Assembly (NCBI RefSeq): GCF_003112575.1
Contig: NZ_BEWC01000001.1
Location: forward strand, 1,488,001 to 1,552,000
From: Streptomyces ardesiacus
GTDB taxonomy: Bacteria > Actinomycetota > Actinomycetes > Streptomycetales > Streptomycetaceae
Direction: 5' to 3'
DNA length: 64,000 nucleotides
Below the pieces are notes generated by a model. It was given only the letters and a program-made list of their open reading frames with translations, was not told where the DNA came from and searched no databases. Shown here piece after piece: positions 24,701-33,402 of the stretch (within the stretch, counting starts at the first letter, position 1; each line of letters starts with the position of its first letter). The translations under genes were made by a program, and so were the position numbers.

Positions 24701-25372
24701 TCAGCGGCCGGGTACCGGGGTGCGGGTGGCCGGCGACCGGAGTTGTTCGATCACGTCGTCCAGGTGCGCCGCGGCTGCCCGCGCCGCCGCGTCGGGGTCG
24801 CCGCCGGCGACCGCGTCGATGATCGCCAGGTGCTGCGGCAGGGACTGGGCGGGACGTCCGGGCCGCAGGGCCAGCCGGAACTGGAAGCGGACCATCGGCC
24901 CGTTCAACCGCTCGAGCTGGCGGCGGGCGACTTCCTGTCCGCTGGCCTCGACGACCAGTTCGTGGAGGCGCTGGTTGAGGGCGGAGTACGTGTCCCAGGC
25001 GCCGTCCGCGACGGCCTGACGCATGCCGGCGCCGATCCGCAGCAGCTCGGCGCGCTGCTCCTCGTTCGCCCGGGTGGCCGCCTTGCGCGCGCACAGCTGC
25101 TCGAGCGCCGACCGGCACTCGGTGATCTGCACGGCCTCCTCGACGGACACCGCGCGGATCCGGGCGCCGCGGCGGGGGACGATCTCGACGATGTCCTCGG
25201 CCGCGAGGTCCTGCAGCGCCTCGCGGACGGCGCCGCGTGTGGTGCCGTGAGACTCCGCGAGGTCGAGTTCGACGAGCCGCTGTCCGGGCACCAGGTCCCC
25301 GGAGCGCAGAGCCTGCCTGATGGCGTTCGCCACATACGCGCGGCCGGCGGCGCCCGTAAGCTTGTCCGTCAC
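24701..25372 (-). CDS. GntR-family (FadR subfamily) regulator
   Basis: A 223-residue regulator: GntR winged helix at the N-terminus (LVELDLAESHGTTRGAVREA then LQDLAAEDIVEIVPRRGARI) and an all-helical FCD ligand-binding domain (ECRSALEQLCARKAA; LNQRLHELVVEASGQ; QHLAIIDAVAGGDPDAA). The GTG at 25370-25372 follows GAGGTCGAC and starts right before the helix-turn-helix. Divergent from the 2-pyrone/oxalomesaconate operon, it is its probable regulator, likely responding to a pathway acid. The TTGTCAACAA palindrome in the intergenic region fits its class. Confidence 0.87.
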   Translation of the reverse strand: MTDKLTGAAGRAYVANAIRQALRSGDLVPGQRLVELDLAESHGTTRGAVREALQDLAAEDIVEIVPRRGARIRAVSVEEAVQITECRSALEQLCARKAATRANEEQRAELLRIGAGMRQAVADGAWDTYSALNQRLHELVVEASGQEVARRQLERLNGPMVRFQFRLALRPGRPAQSLPQHLAIIDAVAGGDPDAAARAAAAHLDDVIEQLRSPATRTPVPGR

Positions 25373-25661
25373 TCGTCGACCTCTTCCTCGTCTTCCGTCG
25401 TCCGTTCCCGGCGGCTCTCGCTGGAAGAACCCTAGTGCGTGGCACGGGGGCGGCAGCACCCGGGATCCCGTCAGGTGAGCATTTTCGTCGAACATCTTGT
25501 CAACAATCTTGTTGATGATTTAGCTTCGGTGCACACCGGCCCCCAGCCGTTCATCCACCCGCCCGCCGCTCACCCACCCGCGCGCCCGCCGGCCGCTCGC
25601 CCACCTGTCGGCCGCTCACCCGCCCTCCGCTCACCCACACCGATCCACCGAAGGAGCGACC
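25373..25661. promoter_or_regulatory. Divergent promoter region with GntR operator (TTGTCAACAA at 25497-25506)
   Basis: The region holds TTGTCAACAA, a perfect palindrome of the TTGT-N2-ACAA type recognised by FadR-subfamily GntR proteins, followed at once by TTGTTGATGA as a partial second copy. Together they form an AT-rich island between the GntR gene and the operon at 25662. The stretch 25550-25640 is C-rich and repetitive (cCACCCGC-type) but without exact tandem repeats. Confidence 0.65.
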
Positions 25662-26849
25662 ATGCCCGCCGTCGCAGCCGCCCGGGCCCCCGAGGTCACC
25701 CTCCGCGGCTCCCAGACCGCGATCCCGTGCCTGTTCATGCGAGGCGGCACCTCACGCGGGCCCTTCTTCGACGCGCGGCTGCTGCCCGCCGACCCCGACC
25801 GCCGCGACGCCGTCCTACTGGCGGCGCTGGGCTCGCCCGATCCGCGGCAGATCGACGGCATCGGCGGAGCACACCCCCTGACCAGCAAGATCGGCATGGT
25901 GCGCCCGAGCACCCAGGCCGGGATCGACCTGGAGTGGACCTTCGCACAGGTACAGCCCGACGGTGACACCGTCGACACGTCGGCCAACTGCGGCAACATG
26001 CTCGCCGCCGTGCTGCCCTTCGCCGTGGAGACCGGCATGGTCGTACCCGCCGGGGACCGTACGACGGCACGGGTGCTGACCCGCAACACCGGCATGGTCG
26101 CCGAGATCACCGTCGCCACACCGGCCGACCCCTCCGGAATCCCGCACATCACCTACGAAGGCGCCGCCCGCATCGACGGCGTCCCCGGTACCGCCGCCCC
26201 GGTCGAGATCGCCTTCCTGGACACCGCCGGTTCCGTCACGGGCGCCCTGCTGCCCACCGGACGCGCCCGCGACACCGTGGAGGCGCCCGGGCTGGGCCCC
26301 GTGGACGTCACCCTGATCGACAACGGCCAGCCCCTGGTGATCGTCGAGGCCGCCCGCCTGGGCGCCACCGGCTACGAGTCCCCGGACGGCATCGACGCCG
26401 ACCAAGCGCTCAAGGCCCGCGTGGAGGCGCTGCGCCTGGTGTGCGGGAAAGCCATGGGCCTCGGAGACGTCAGCGAGCGCAACTACCCGAAGATGACCCT
26501 GGTCGCCCCGCCCCGCGACGGCGGCACCCTCAGCACCCGCAGCCTCATCCCCCGGGTCTGCCACCGGTCCATCGGCGTGCTGGCCGCCGTCACCGCCGCC
26601 ACCGCCTGCGTCATCGAGGGCACGGTCGCCCGGGACGTGGCGGCCGGGGTGCCCGGCGCGGAGCCCACCGTCTCCGTCGAGCACCCGTCCGGCGAGTTCA
26701 GCGTCACGCTGGGCCTCGACCCCGCCGACCCGCAGCGGGTGACACGCTCGGCGCTGCTGCGCACCGCCCGGCTGCTCATGGCCGGCGACCTGCTCGTCCC
26801 CCGATCCGTCTGGGACCCCACTCCCACCCGTCAGGAGAAGCACGCGTGA
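25662..26849 (+). CDS. galD: 4-oxalomesaconate tautomerase (PrpF family)
   Basis: A 395-residue PrpF-fold protein: IPCLFMRGGTSRGPFFDARL near the N-terminus, IDGIGGAHPLTSKIGMV, DTSANCGNMLAAVLPFA (catalytic Cys, about residue 109) and SERNYPKMTLVAPP are all family hallmarks. By context with the hydratase and aldolase that follow it is a GalD-type enzyme converting the keto or enol forms of 4-oxalomesaconate in the protocatechuate 4,5-cleavage/gallate route. The ATG at 25662 follows AAGGAGCGACC. It overlaps the next gene by four bases. Confidence 0.88.
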   Translation: MPAVAAARAPEVTLRGSQTAIPCLFMRGGTSRGPFFDARLLPADPDRRDAVLLAALGSPDPRQIDGIGGAHPLTSKIGMVRPSTQAGIDLEWTFAQVQPDGDTVDTSANCGNMLAAVLPFAVETGMVVPAGDRTTARVLTRNTGMVAEITVATPADPSGIPHITYEGAARIDGVPGTAAPVEIAFLDTAGSVTGALLPTGRARDTVEAPGLGPVDVTLIDNGQPLVIVEAARLGATGYESPDGIDADQALKARVEALRLVCGKAMGLGDVSERNYPKMTLVAPPRDGGTLSTRSLIPRVCHRSIGVLAAVTAATACVIEGTVARDVAAGVPGAEPTVSVEHPSGEFSVTLGLDPADPQRVTRSALLRTARLLMAGDLLVPRSVWDPTPTRQEKHA

Positions 26850-27871
26850 TCATCGACATCCACGGTCACTACACCACGGCCCCCGCCCCCCTCGGGCAGT
26901 GGCGCGACGCGCAGACGGCCGCGCTCACCGACCCGCTGCGGGCGCCGGACCCGGCGGGGCCGGTGATCGGCGACGACGAGATCCGTGAGTCGATCGAGAG
27001 CAACCAGCTGCGCCTGATGGACGAGCGCGGCATCGACGTGACCGTCTTCTCCCCCCGCGCCTCGTTCATGGCCCACCACATCGGCGACTTCACCACCTCC
27101 GCCGCCTGGGCACGGATCTGCAACGACCTGTGCCACCGCGTGTCCGAGCTGTACCCGGACCGCTTCGTCCCCGGTGCGATGCTGCCGCAGTCCCCCGGCA
27201 CGGACCCGGCCACCGTGATACCGGAGATCGAACGGGCGGTGCTGGAGCTCGGCGCGGTCACCGTCAACCTCAACCCGGACCCGAGCGGAGGCCACTGGAC
27301 CGCTCCCGCGCTGACCGACCGCTCCTGGTACCCCGTGTGGGAGAAACTCGTCGAGCTGGACGTGCCGGCCATGGTGCACGTCTCCACCAGCTGCAACCCC
27401 GCCTTCCACACCACCGGGGCCCACTACCTCAACGCCGACACCACAGCGTTCATGCAGCTGCTGGCCGGCGACCTGTTCGCCGACTTCCCGAACCTGCGGC
27501 TGGTGATCCCGCACGGCGGCGGCGCGGTCCCGTACCACTGGGGCCGGTTCCGGGGCCTGGCACAGGCGCTCGGCCGCCCCGAGCCGGAGGAGTCGCTGCT
27601 GCACAACGTCTTCTTCGACACCTGCGTGTACCACCAGCCCGGCATCGACCTGCTGCTGGAGGTGATGCCCGTGAAGAACGTCCTGTTCGCCTCCGAGATG
27701 GTGGGCGCCGTGCGCGGCATCGACCCGCGCACCGGCCACCACTTCGACGACACTCGCCGCTACGTCGAGAAGGCGGGCCTCGCCCCCGAAGACCTCGCGG
27801 CGGTGGAGGAGCGCAACGCCCGCCGGATCTATCCCCGCCTCGACGCCCGCCTGACCGCCCAGGGCCGCTGA
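26846..27871 (+). CDS. ligJ: 4-oxalomesaconate hydratase (amidohydrolase family, LigJ-like)
   Basis: A 341-residue amidohydrolase starting MIIDIHGHYTTAPA, with the HxH metal site, HVSTSCNPAFH and VIPHGGGAVPYHWGRF further on, and closing RNARRIYPRLDA. The opening is nearly identical in style to LigJ, which hydrates 4-oxalomesaconate to 4-carboxy-4-hydroxy-2-oxoadipate. The GTG start overlaps the stop of the tautomerase gene (GTGA). Operon position between tautomerase and aldolase supports the assignment. Confidence 0.88.
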   Translation: MIIDIHGHYTTAPAPLGQWRDAQTAALTDPLRAPDPAGPVIGDDEIRESIESNQLRLMDERGIDVTVFSPRASFMAHHIGDFTTSAAWARICNDLCHRVSELYPDRFVPGAMLPQSPGTDPATVIPEIERAVLELGAVTVNLNPDPSGGHWTAPALTDRSWYPVWEKLVELDVPAMVHVSTSCNPAFHTTGAHYLNADTTAFMQLLAGDLFADFPNLRLVIPHGGGAVPYHWGRFRGLAQALGRPEPEESLLHNVFFDTCVYHQPGIDLLLEVMPVKNVLFASEMVGAVRGIDPRTGHHFDDTRRYVEKAGLAPEDLAAVEERNARRIYPRLDARLTAQGR

Positions 27872-27933
27872 CCCACCCGCCCCCTCCGCCCCCCCCCGGC
27901 AGGACCGGAAGCCCCCAAGCAAGGAGCCGCACC

Positions 27934-28617
27934 ATGCACCACCTCGGAGTCGTCCACCGGACCATCGACCGTGCCGACCCGGCCGCCGTCGAGGCCCTGT
28001 CACGGTTCGGGGTCGCCACCGTGCACGAGGCGATGGGCCGCCTCGGCCTGATGCGCCCCTACATACGGCCGGTGTACGAGGGCGCGACCCTGTGCGGAAC
28101 CGCGGTCACCGTGCTGCTCCAGCCCGGCGACAACTGGATGCTCCACGTCGCCGCCGAGCAGGTCCGCGACGGCGACGTGGTGGTCGCCGGCTGCACCACG
28201 CAGAGCGAGGACGGCTTCTTCGGTGAACTGCTCGCCACCTCGCTGCGAGCCCGGGGCGCCCGGGGCCTGGTGATCGACGGCGGCTGCCGCGACGTGGACG
28301 ACCTGCGCAGGATGGACTTCCCCGTCTTCTCCCGGGCCGTCAGCGCCAAGGGCACCGTCAAAGCCACCCTCGGCTCGGTCAACGTGCCCGTCGTCGTCGC
28401 CAACGCCCTGGTCAACCCAGGCGACGTGATCGTCGCCGACGCCGACGGAGTGGTGATCGTGCCGGCCGCCCGGGCCGCCGAGGTCGCCGAGGCGTCCGCG
28501 CGTCGCGAGGCGGCCGAAGAGGGCAAGCGCGAGCGGTTCCGCGCCGGCGAGCTGGGACTCGACCTGTACGCCATGCGCGGCCCCCTGTCCGAACTCGGCC
28601 TCACCTACGTCGACTGA
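27934..28617 (+). CDS. ligK: 4-carboxy-4-hydroxy-2-oxoadipate aldolase (LigK/GalC, RraA-like)
   Basis: A 227-residue protein of the RraA-like class II pyruvate aldolase family. It shows FGVATVHEAMGRLGLM, the Mg-binding RGLVIDGGCRDVDDLR (about residue 110) and DVIVADADGVVIVPAARA. LigK-type enzymes split 4-carboxy-4-hydroxy-2-oxoadipate into pyruvate and oxaloacetate and also decarboxylate oxaloacetate. AAGGAG lies before the ATG. It is the last reaction of the encoded pathway. Confidence 0.9.
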   Translation: MHHLGVVHRTIDRADPAAVEALSRFGVATVHEAMGRLGLMRPYIRPVYEGATLCGTAVTVLLQPGDNWMLHVAAEQVRDGDVVVAGCTTQSEDGFFGELLATSLRARGARGLVIDGGCRDVDDLRRMDFPVFSRAVSAKGTVKATLGSVNVPVVVANALVNPGDVIVADADGVVIVPAARAAEVAEASARREAAEEGKRERFRAGELGLDLYAMRGPLSELGLTYVD

Positions 28618-28634
28618 GATCGAGGAGCACCTCC

Positions 28635-29558
28635 ATGACCGACCGGAACCCCACGATCACCCCCGGCTGGCTCGACTGGCACCGCAGCCCGGCCACACCC
28701 ACTTTCGTCCTGCCGCCGGGAACGGTCGACGCCCACTGCCACGTCTTCGGCCCCGCCGCCGAGTTCCCCTTCGCCCCCGAGCGGAAGTACACACCCGTCG
28801 ACGCCTCCCGGCACGACCTGTTCGCCCTGCGCGACCACCTGGGCGTCAGCCGCAACGTCATCGTGCAGGCCACCTGCCACGGCGCGGACAACAGCGCCCT
28901 GGTCGACGCCCTGCGCGCGGCCGGCTCGCGCGCCCGGGGCGTGGCGACGGTCCGCCCCGACGTCACCGACGCCGAACTGCGGCGGCTGCACGAGGCCGGG
29001 GTACGCGCAGTGCGCTTCAACTTCGTCCGGCGCCTGGTGGACGCGGCCCCGCGCCAGGCCCTGGAGACGGTGGCCCGCCGGATCGCGCCGCTGGGCTGGC
29101 ACGTCGTCCTCTACTTCGAGGCGGCGGACCTGCCCGACCTGGAACCGTTCTTCGCCTCCCTGCCGGTACCGCTGGTCATCGACCACATGGGCCGCCCGGA
29201 CGTCACCCGCGGCGCGGGCGGACCCGAATTCGCGCGCTTCCTGCGGTTCGTGGAGGCGAACGACGTGTGGGTGAAGGTGTCCTGCCCCGAGCGGCTGACC
29301 GTCTCGGGACCGCCCGCGCTCGACGGGGAGCGGCACGCCTACCGGGACGTGGTGCCGTTCGCACGAAAGGTCGTCGAGGAGTTCACCGACCGGACACTGT
29401 GGGGGACCGACTGGCCGCATCCGAACCTGAAGGACCACATGCCCGACGACGGCCTGCTCGTCGACCACATCCCGCACCTCGCGACCACCGCCGAGCGGCA
29501 GCAGGCCCTGCTGGTCGACAACCCCCTGCGTCTGTACTGGCCCGAAGAGACCCGCTGA
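28635..29558 (+). CDS. ligI: 2-pyrone-4,6-dicarboxylate hydrolase (LigI-like)
   Basis: A 307-residue amidohydrolase: GTVDAHCHVFGPAAEFPF, ERKYTPVDASRHDLFALRDH, LVIDHMGRPDV and TLWGTDWPHPNLKDHMPDDG are the LigI set of substrate- and proton-handling residues (Asp in GTDWPHPN is the general base in the family). It opens the lactone of 2-pyrone-4,6-dicarboxylate to give oxalomesaconate, feeding the three enzymes encoded upstream. Confidence 0.9.
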   Translation: MTDRNPTITPGWLDWHRSPATPTFVLPPGTVDAHCHVFGPAAEFPFAPERKYTPVDASRHDLFALRDHLGVSRNVIVQATCHGADNSALVDALRAAGSRARGVATVRPDVTDAELRRLHEAGVRAVRFNFVRRLVDAAPRQALETVARRIAPLGWHVVLYFEAADLPDLEPFFASLPVPLVIDHMGRPDVTRGAGGPEFARFLRFVEANDVWVKVSCPERLTVSGPPALDGERHAYRDVVPFARKVVEEFTDRTLWGTDWPHPNLKDHMPDDGLLVDHIPHLATTAERQQALLVDNPLRLYWPEETR

Positions 29559-29606
29559 CGTCCCCCCGGCCCGGCGAGACGGGTCCTGCCTTCCCTGGAG
29601 CGTGCA

Positions 29607-30989
29607 GTGCAGCACATCCGCACCACCAACGCGGCGAACCGGCTCGACCGGCTGCCGATCACGAAGTTCCATCAGCGGACCATCCTCGCGGTGGCCTTCG
29701 CGTACTTCTTCGAGTTCGCGGACATCAACACCTTCGCCATCACGGCACCGGTGGTGCGCGAACAGTGGGGCGCCGACGTCGACCACGTCGCCTACGTCAC
29801 CTCCCTGTCCTTCGTGGGCATGTTCATCGGCGCCGTCGTGGCCGGCGGACTGGCCGACCGGCTGGGCCGCAAACGCACCCTGACCCTGACCACCCTCTGG
29901 TTCACGGTGTGGTCGTTCGCCTGCGTGTTCGCCTGGAACATCTGGTCCCTCGGACTGTTCCGCGTGCTGACGTCGGCAGGCCTGTCCGCGATGACCGTCG
30001 TCGCCGTCGTCTACATCAGCGAGCTGTTCCCCAGCGCCAAACGCGGCAAATACCAGGCGTACGCCATCGTCATCGGCATCTGCGGCACGCCCGTCACCAA
30101 CCTCATCGCCTCCGCCGTGGTGCCGATGTCCGACTGGTCCTGGCGGCTGGTCTACCTGTGGGGCTCGCTGGGCGCGCTGTTCCTCTTCCTCGTGCGTCGG
30201 CTCGAGGAGTCCCCGCTGTGGCTGGAGGCCCGCGGCCGGCACGAGGAGGCAGAAGCGACACTGGCCCGGATCGAGGCCCACGCGGTGACCGAGCGCGGCC
30301 CGCTGCCCGAGCCGCAGCAGCCCACACCCAAGGGCCCCGCGGCCAAGCCGGGCCTGGGCATGCTGAAGGACAAGAAGTTCCTCTACCCCACGATCCTGCT
30401 GTCGGTCCTGTGGATCACCCAGACCATCGGCTTCTTCGGCTACTCCAGCTGGGCGCCGACCCTGCTGGCCGCCGAGGGCGTCAGCGTGGAGAACTCGATC
30501 TTCTACATCGCGCTGACGACGGTGGGCGCACCGCTCGGCTCGTTCCTCGCGGCGCTGGTCACCGACCGCTTCGAGCGCAAGTGGTGCCTGGTGGTGTTCG
30601 GACTGGTCATCGCCGCGTCCGGACTGCTCTACGGGCTCACGTTCACCCCGGTGCTCATCGTCGTCTTCGGCTTCCTGGTCAACCTCTTCGAACGGGGCTA
30701 CACCGCCCTGGCGTACGCCTACGCCCCCGAGCTGTACAGCACCGAGGGCCGCTCGCTGGGCACCAGCATCGCCTACGGCCTGGGGCGGTTGTCGAACGCG
30801 GCGGGCCCGCTGATGATCGCCGGTGTGTACAACGGCGTCGGCTACCAGGCGGTCTTCATGGTCATCGCGGGCACCTGGACGCTCGGCGCACTGGTCCTGG
30901 CAATCTTCGGACCGGCGACCCGGCGGCGGCGCCTGGCAGAGGAGGCGGCCGCCCAGCCCCGGCCGCGTTCCGTCACCGCCACCCCCTAA
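29607..30989 (+). CDS. MFS transporter, aromatic/dicarboxylate uptake
   Basis: A 460-residue major facilitator protein with 12 predicted helices. The N-terminal half has motif A GGLADRLGRKRTLTL between helices 2 and 3; the second half has a related LVTDRFERKWC. FFEFADINTFAITAPVVRE on helix 1 is typical of the sugar-porter/aromatic-acid branch. The GTG at 29607 has TGGAG upstream. As last gene of the operon it is the likely importer of the pathway substrate (2-pyrone-4,6-dicarboxylate or a related acid). Confidence 0.87.
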   Translation: MQHIRTTNAANRLDRLPITKFHQRTILAVAFAYFFEFADINTFAITAPVVREQWGADVDHVAYVTSLSFVGMFIGAVVAGGLADRLGRKRTLTLTTLWFTVWSFACVFAWNIWSLGLFRVLTSAGLSAMTVVAVVYISELFPSAKRGKYQAYAIVIGICGTPVTNLIASAVVPMSDWSWRLVYLWGSLGALFLFLVRRLEESPLWLEARGRHEEAEATLARIEAHAVTERGPLPEPQQPTPKGPAAKPGLGMLKDKKFLYPTILLSVLWITQTIGFFGYSSWAPTLLAAEGVSVENSIFYIALTTVGAPLGSFLAALVTDRFERKWCLVVFGLVIAASGLLYGLTFTPVLIVVFGFLVNLFERGYTALAYAYAPELYSTEGRSLGTSIAYGLGRLSNAAGPLMIAGVYNGVGYQAVFMVIAGTWTLGALVLAIFGPATRRRRLAEEAAAQPRPRSVTATP

Positions 30990-31015
30990 AGGACGAGGAC
31001 GACCCCACGCACGAC

Positions 31016-31046
31016 GGGCGGGCCGGAAAACATTTCCGACCCGCCC
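31016..31046 (+). terminator. Hairpin terminator of the 2-pyrone operon
   Basis: Arms GGGCGGG(c)CGGAAA and TTTCCG(a)CCCGCCC with a short loop (13 paired bases, one mismatch), starting 26 bases after the MFS stop codon. Confidence 0.75.
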
Positions 31047-31449
31047 ATCGCGCGCGGAAGCCCCCGGCCGCCAGAGCCGCCCAGCAGGCGAATTCGACAC
31101 AGCCGTACGGCAAGGGCGGCCCCGCCCACCCCGCACAGCACGTGCCGGAACGGAGAACACCCGCCGGAGACGAACCCCGGGGGCCGGCACCATCGGTCAC
31201 GGCCCCGGCAGCGACAAACCGGCCGCGCGGGTCGCCCACACCACCCGCACCCGGGACCAGACCACCACGGCCGTGAGGTCGCCTCCGAGGAACACGCGGT
31301 CGGCCCGGAACACCTTGGCCTGCTGCCGGCCCGCGGCAAAAACGCTCACGCTGACGGACCCCACGACCCGTGACGACCTGGACACCCCCGCGTTCCGCGC
31401 CACGCACATGAAGCCGTCGCGGAGCCGACCGAGACGAAGCGGGAACACC
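31047..31449. other. Intergenic, mostly transposase-derived noise
   Basis: No gene. The minus-strand reading immediately downstream of the IS5-type remnant (31450-31790) continues without family similarity. Confidence 0.3.
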
Positions 31450-31790
31450 CGGGGGAGGGGGAGGAGAGAGATGACGCCGCAGGCGAGCTGGAGCAGGCCG
31501 ACGTGGAGGCCGGCGCGTATCCCGTAACGGATCCAGATCCGTCTGCACGGATGGAGCCCAGGCGAAGGCCCACTCGATCACCCGGCGGGTCTCTCCCTCC
31601 AGGCCGGAACCATGAACAGTGCCCTTCCACACGGTCCTTGACGTGACGCCGCAGGCCCGCAGGAGACGCCAGTACATGTCGTAGCCGCGGCCGTAGCCGC
31701 AGTCCGCGAACAGCCGGCGAGGCCGGCGACATGGCCGTCCGCGTACCCCTCGGACAGGGGGGCAGCACCGCATCCAGCACAGGCAGCGCA
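31450..31790 (-). pseudogene. IS5-family transposase, C-terminal remnant
   Basis: Minus-strand pieces FADCGYGRGYDMYWRLLRAC and GTVHGSGLEGETRRVIEWAF (the last with the conserved E of the DDE triad) match the C-terminal third of IS5-type transposases. A frameshift follows, and a short continuation (IRYGIRAGLHVGLLQLACGV) is found in another frame. The N-terminal two thirds are missing. Confidence 0.7.
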
Positions 31791-31905
31791 CTCATCCGTC
31801 GACAACCGGCCTGAACCGGCCTGGACACCGCCGACGCCCCGGCGGGCGAGGAGGAAGCAACGGGGCAACGCGTTCCCACACGCCACCTCGTCCCGAAAGG
31901 ATCAG

Positions 31906-32580
31906 TCAGGGCTTCGTGGCGTCCACCCAGGGAGCCAGGGCCTTGCGGAACGCCGGCAGACCGGCGGACAGCCACTCGGTCTTCGACTGAGGCTCCCCGT
32001 CAAGGAAGAACTGCTGAGCTGGACATGTATACCGGTCGTCACCCTTCACCTTCGTACTGCCGATCTTGCGGCCCGTCCTGGCCTCGTACAGCGTGACGGT
32101 GTACTGACCCTGCCGGACATAGCGGACGTAGTGGTCGGCCTGGTGCATGAAACGGCAGGTCGCCACCAGTTTGCCCTTGTGCTCGTTGGCGACGCAGGCG
32201 ATGAGCTGGACCGTCGCTGGATCGGGGTGGTACGTGTCGACCGGCGGGGCCGACGCCGTCTCGCCCGGCGACGGGAGCGGCGCCTGCGTGGCCGGAACAC
32301 CCGACGGGTCGCTGGTGCCGAGCTGCACGGGATGCGGCCCCTTGCCCCGGTAGGCCGGCTGGCCCGTGAGCAGCGTCTCGGGGCCATGCGGGTAGCAGTA
32401 CCCCCCGAGTTCGTTGGAGGTCGTCGCGGTGGGGTGAGGGTCGGCCGAGGCTGCGGTGGCCAGGTTCGTCGGGGACGGAGCGGCCCTTTCCCCGTCGTCA
32501 CCGCCGCCCCCGCTGCACGCCGACGCCAGCAGCACGACACCGCCGACCACAACCGACACGATGCCCCGAGCCCTTGTCAC
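31906..32580 (-). CDS. Secreted lipoprotein
   Basis: About 224 residues with a signal peptide (VSVVVGGVVLLASACSGGG) containing the lipobox LLASAC, so it is anchored outside the membrane. A Pro/Ala/Ser-rich linker follows, then a small domain with four cysteines (GGYCYPHG, LIACVANE, VATCRFMH, YTCPAQQ) that probably form two disulfides. No enzymatic motif. The GTG at 32578-32580 is chosen because a G-rich ribosome site lies before it; an ATG six codons upstream is also in frame. Flanked by transposase remnants on both sides. Confidence 0.78.
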   Translation of the reverse strand: MTRARGIVSVVVGGVVLLASACSGGGGDDGERAAPSPTNLATAASADPHPTATTSNELGGYCYPHGPETLLTGQPAYRGKGPHPVQLGTSDPSGVPATQAPLPSPGETASAPPVDTYHPDPATVQLIACVANEHKGKLVATCRFMHQADHYVRYVRQGQYTVTLYEARTGRKIGSTKVKGDDRYTCPAQQFFLDGEPQSKTEWLSAGLPAFRKALAPWVDATKP

Positions 32581-32959
32581 TGCTTCCCCCCCCTGCATCC
32601 CCGTAAGCGCCCGCCCGGCGCGTCACCAGTGCCCAATCCTTTCGGATCCGCGCCTCACGATCAACGGCACGTCCAACTCTTCGCCATGAACGGCACGGTT
32701 GAACCCAGACCGGGCCAGCACATCCTCGCTGCGGTGCGGCAGGCTGACGGCCCGGCCGCGGTCCGGCGGATCGTCGAGGTCCTGGGCCTGGCCAGGGGCG
32801 CAGCCGAAAGGGCAGGAGTGGCACGGATGCCGAGAGCGAGTTGCTATGGCCAGTTTGAGGCTGGCTGCTCCCGCCTTAGCGGCATCGCTGTCCGTTACGG
32901 GCCCGCTCCAGGGCCGACCTCTTGCCCATCCACGAGCCTGCGAGCTCTGCGGCCTCCTG
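32581..32959. other. Intergenic, no gene seen
   Basis: Between the lipoprotein gene and the IS110 remnant. Open frames exist but show no family signature. Confidence 0.3.
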
Positions 32960-33307
32960 GTGACGAGCCTGCACACCGGCAGCCGCCTTGCCCTCGCGAT
33001 TACCCCCCTCGCCACTGCCCACCACCACTACCGCGACCGCCACGGCGCCAGCCGCAAGAAGCCCGACCCGGTCGACGCCTTGGTCCTGGCGAACAACCCG
33101 CGCACCCAACTTTGACCCCGACTCCGGCCAAGGCTGCGAAACCCACTCCCGCCCAGTTGCGGACCCCCGGCAGCCACAGCCGCCCTTCCCCAGCACGCCG
33201 ACAGCGAGATCCTCCTCAGATTCCCGGACCTGGAGCCGTTGCTCGGCGCCCGCGTGCCCGCCGAGCCGGGCGATGACCGCAGGGACCGTCCCGATGCCCC
33301 ATCGTGA
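32960..33307 (+). pseudogene. IS110-family transposase remnant
   Basis: ASRKKPDPVDALVLANN at about 33046-33096 matches the KSDxxDAxVLA region of IS110 RuvC-type transposases, and a later frame reads LRFPDLEPLLGARVPAEPGD, the hinge before the serine-containing Tnp domain. Between them the frame changes and most of the protein is deleted; the C-terminal domain is absent. Confidence 0.7.
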
Positions 33308-33402
33308 CGCGCGGGTGTACAACCCCGTGCGGACGCCGGCCGTCTGTAGGACGCCGGAGGGAACAGCCTTCGGCGCCATCGCGTACGGAGAGTGGGGATC
33401 AG

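Noticed and set aside
28605..31193. An 862-codon minus-strand frame opposite the 2-pyrone hydrolase and transporter
   Set aside because: Antisense to two well supported genes with family signatures; composition shows it is a shadow.
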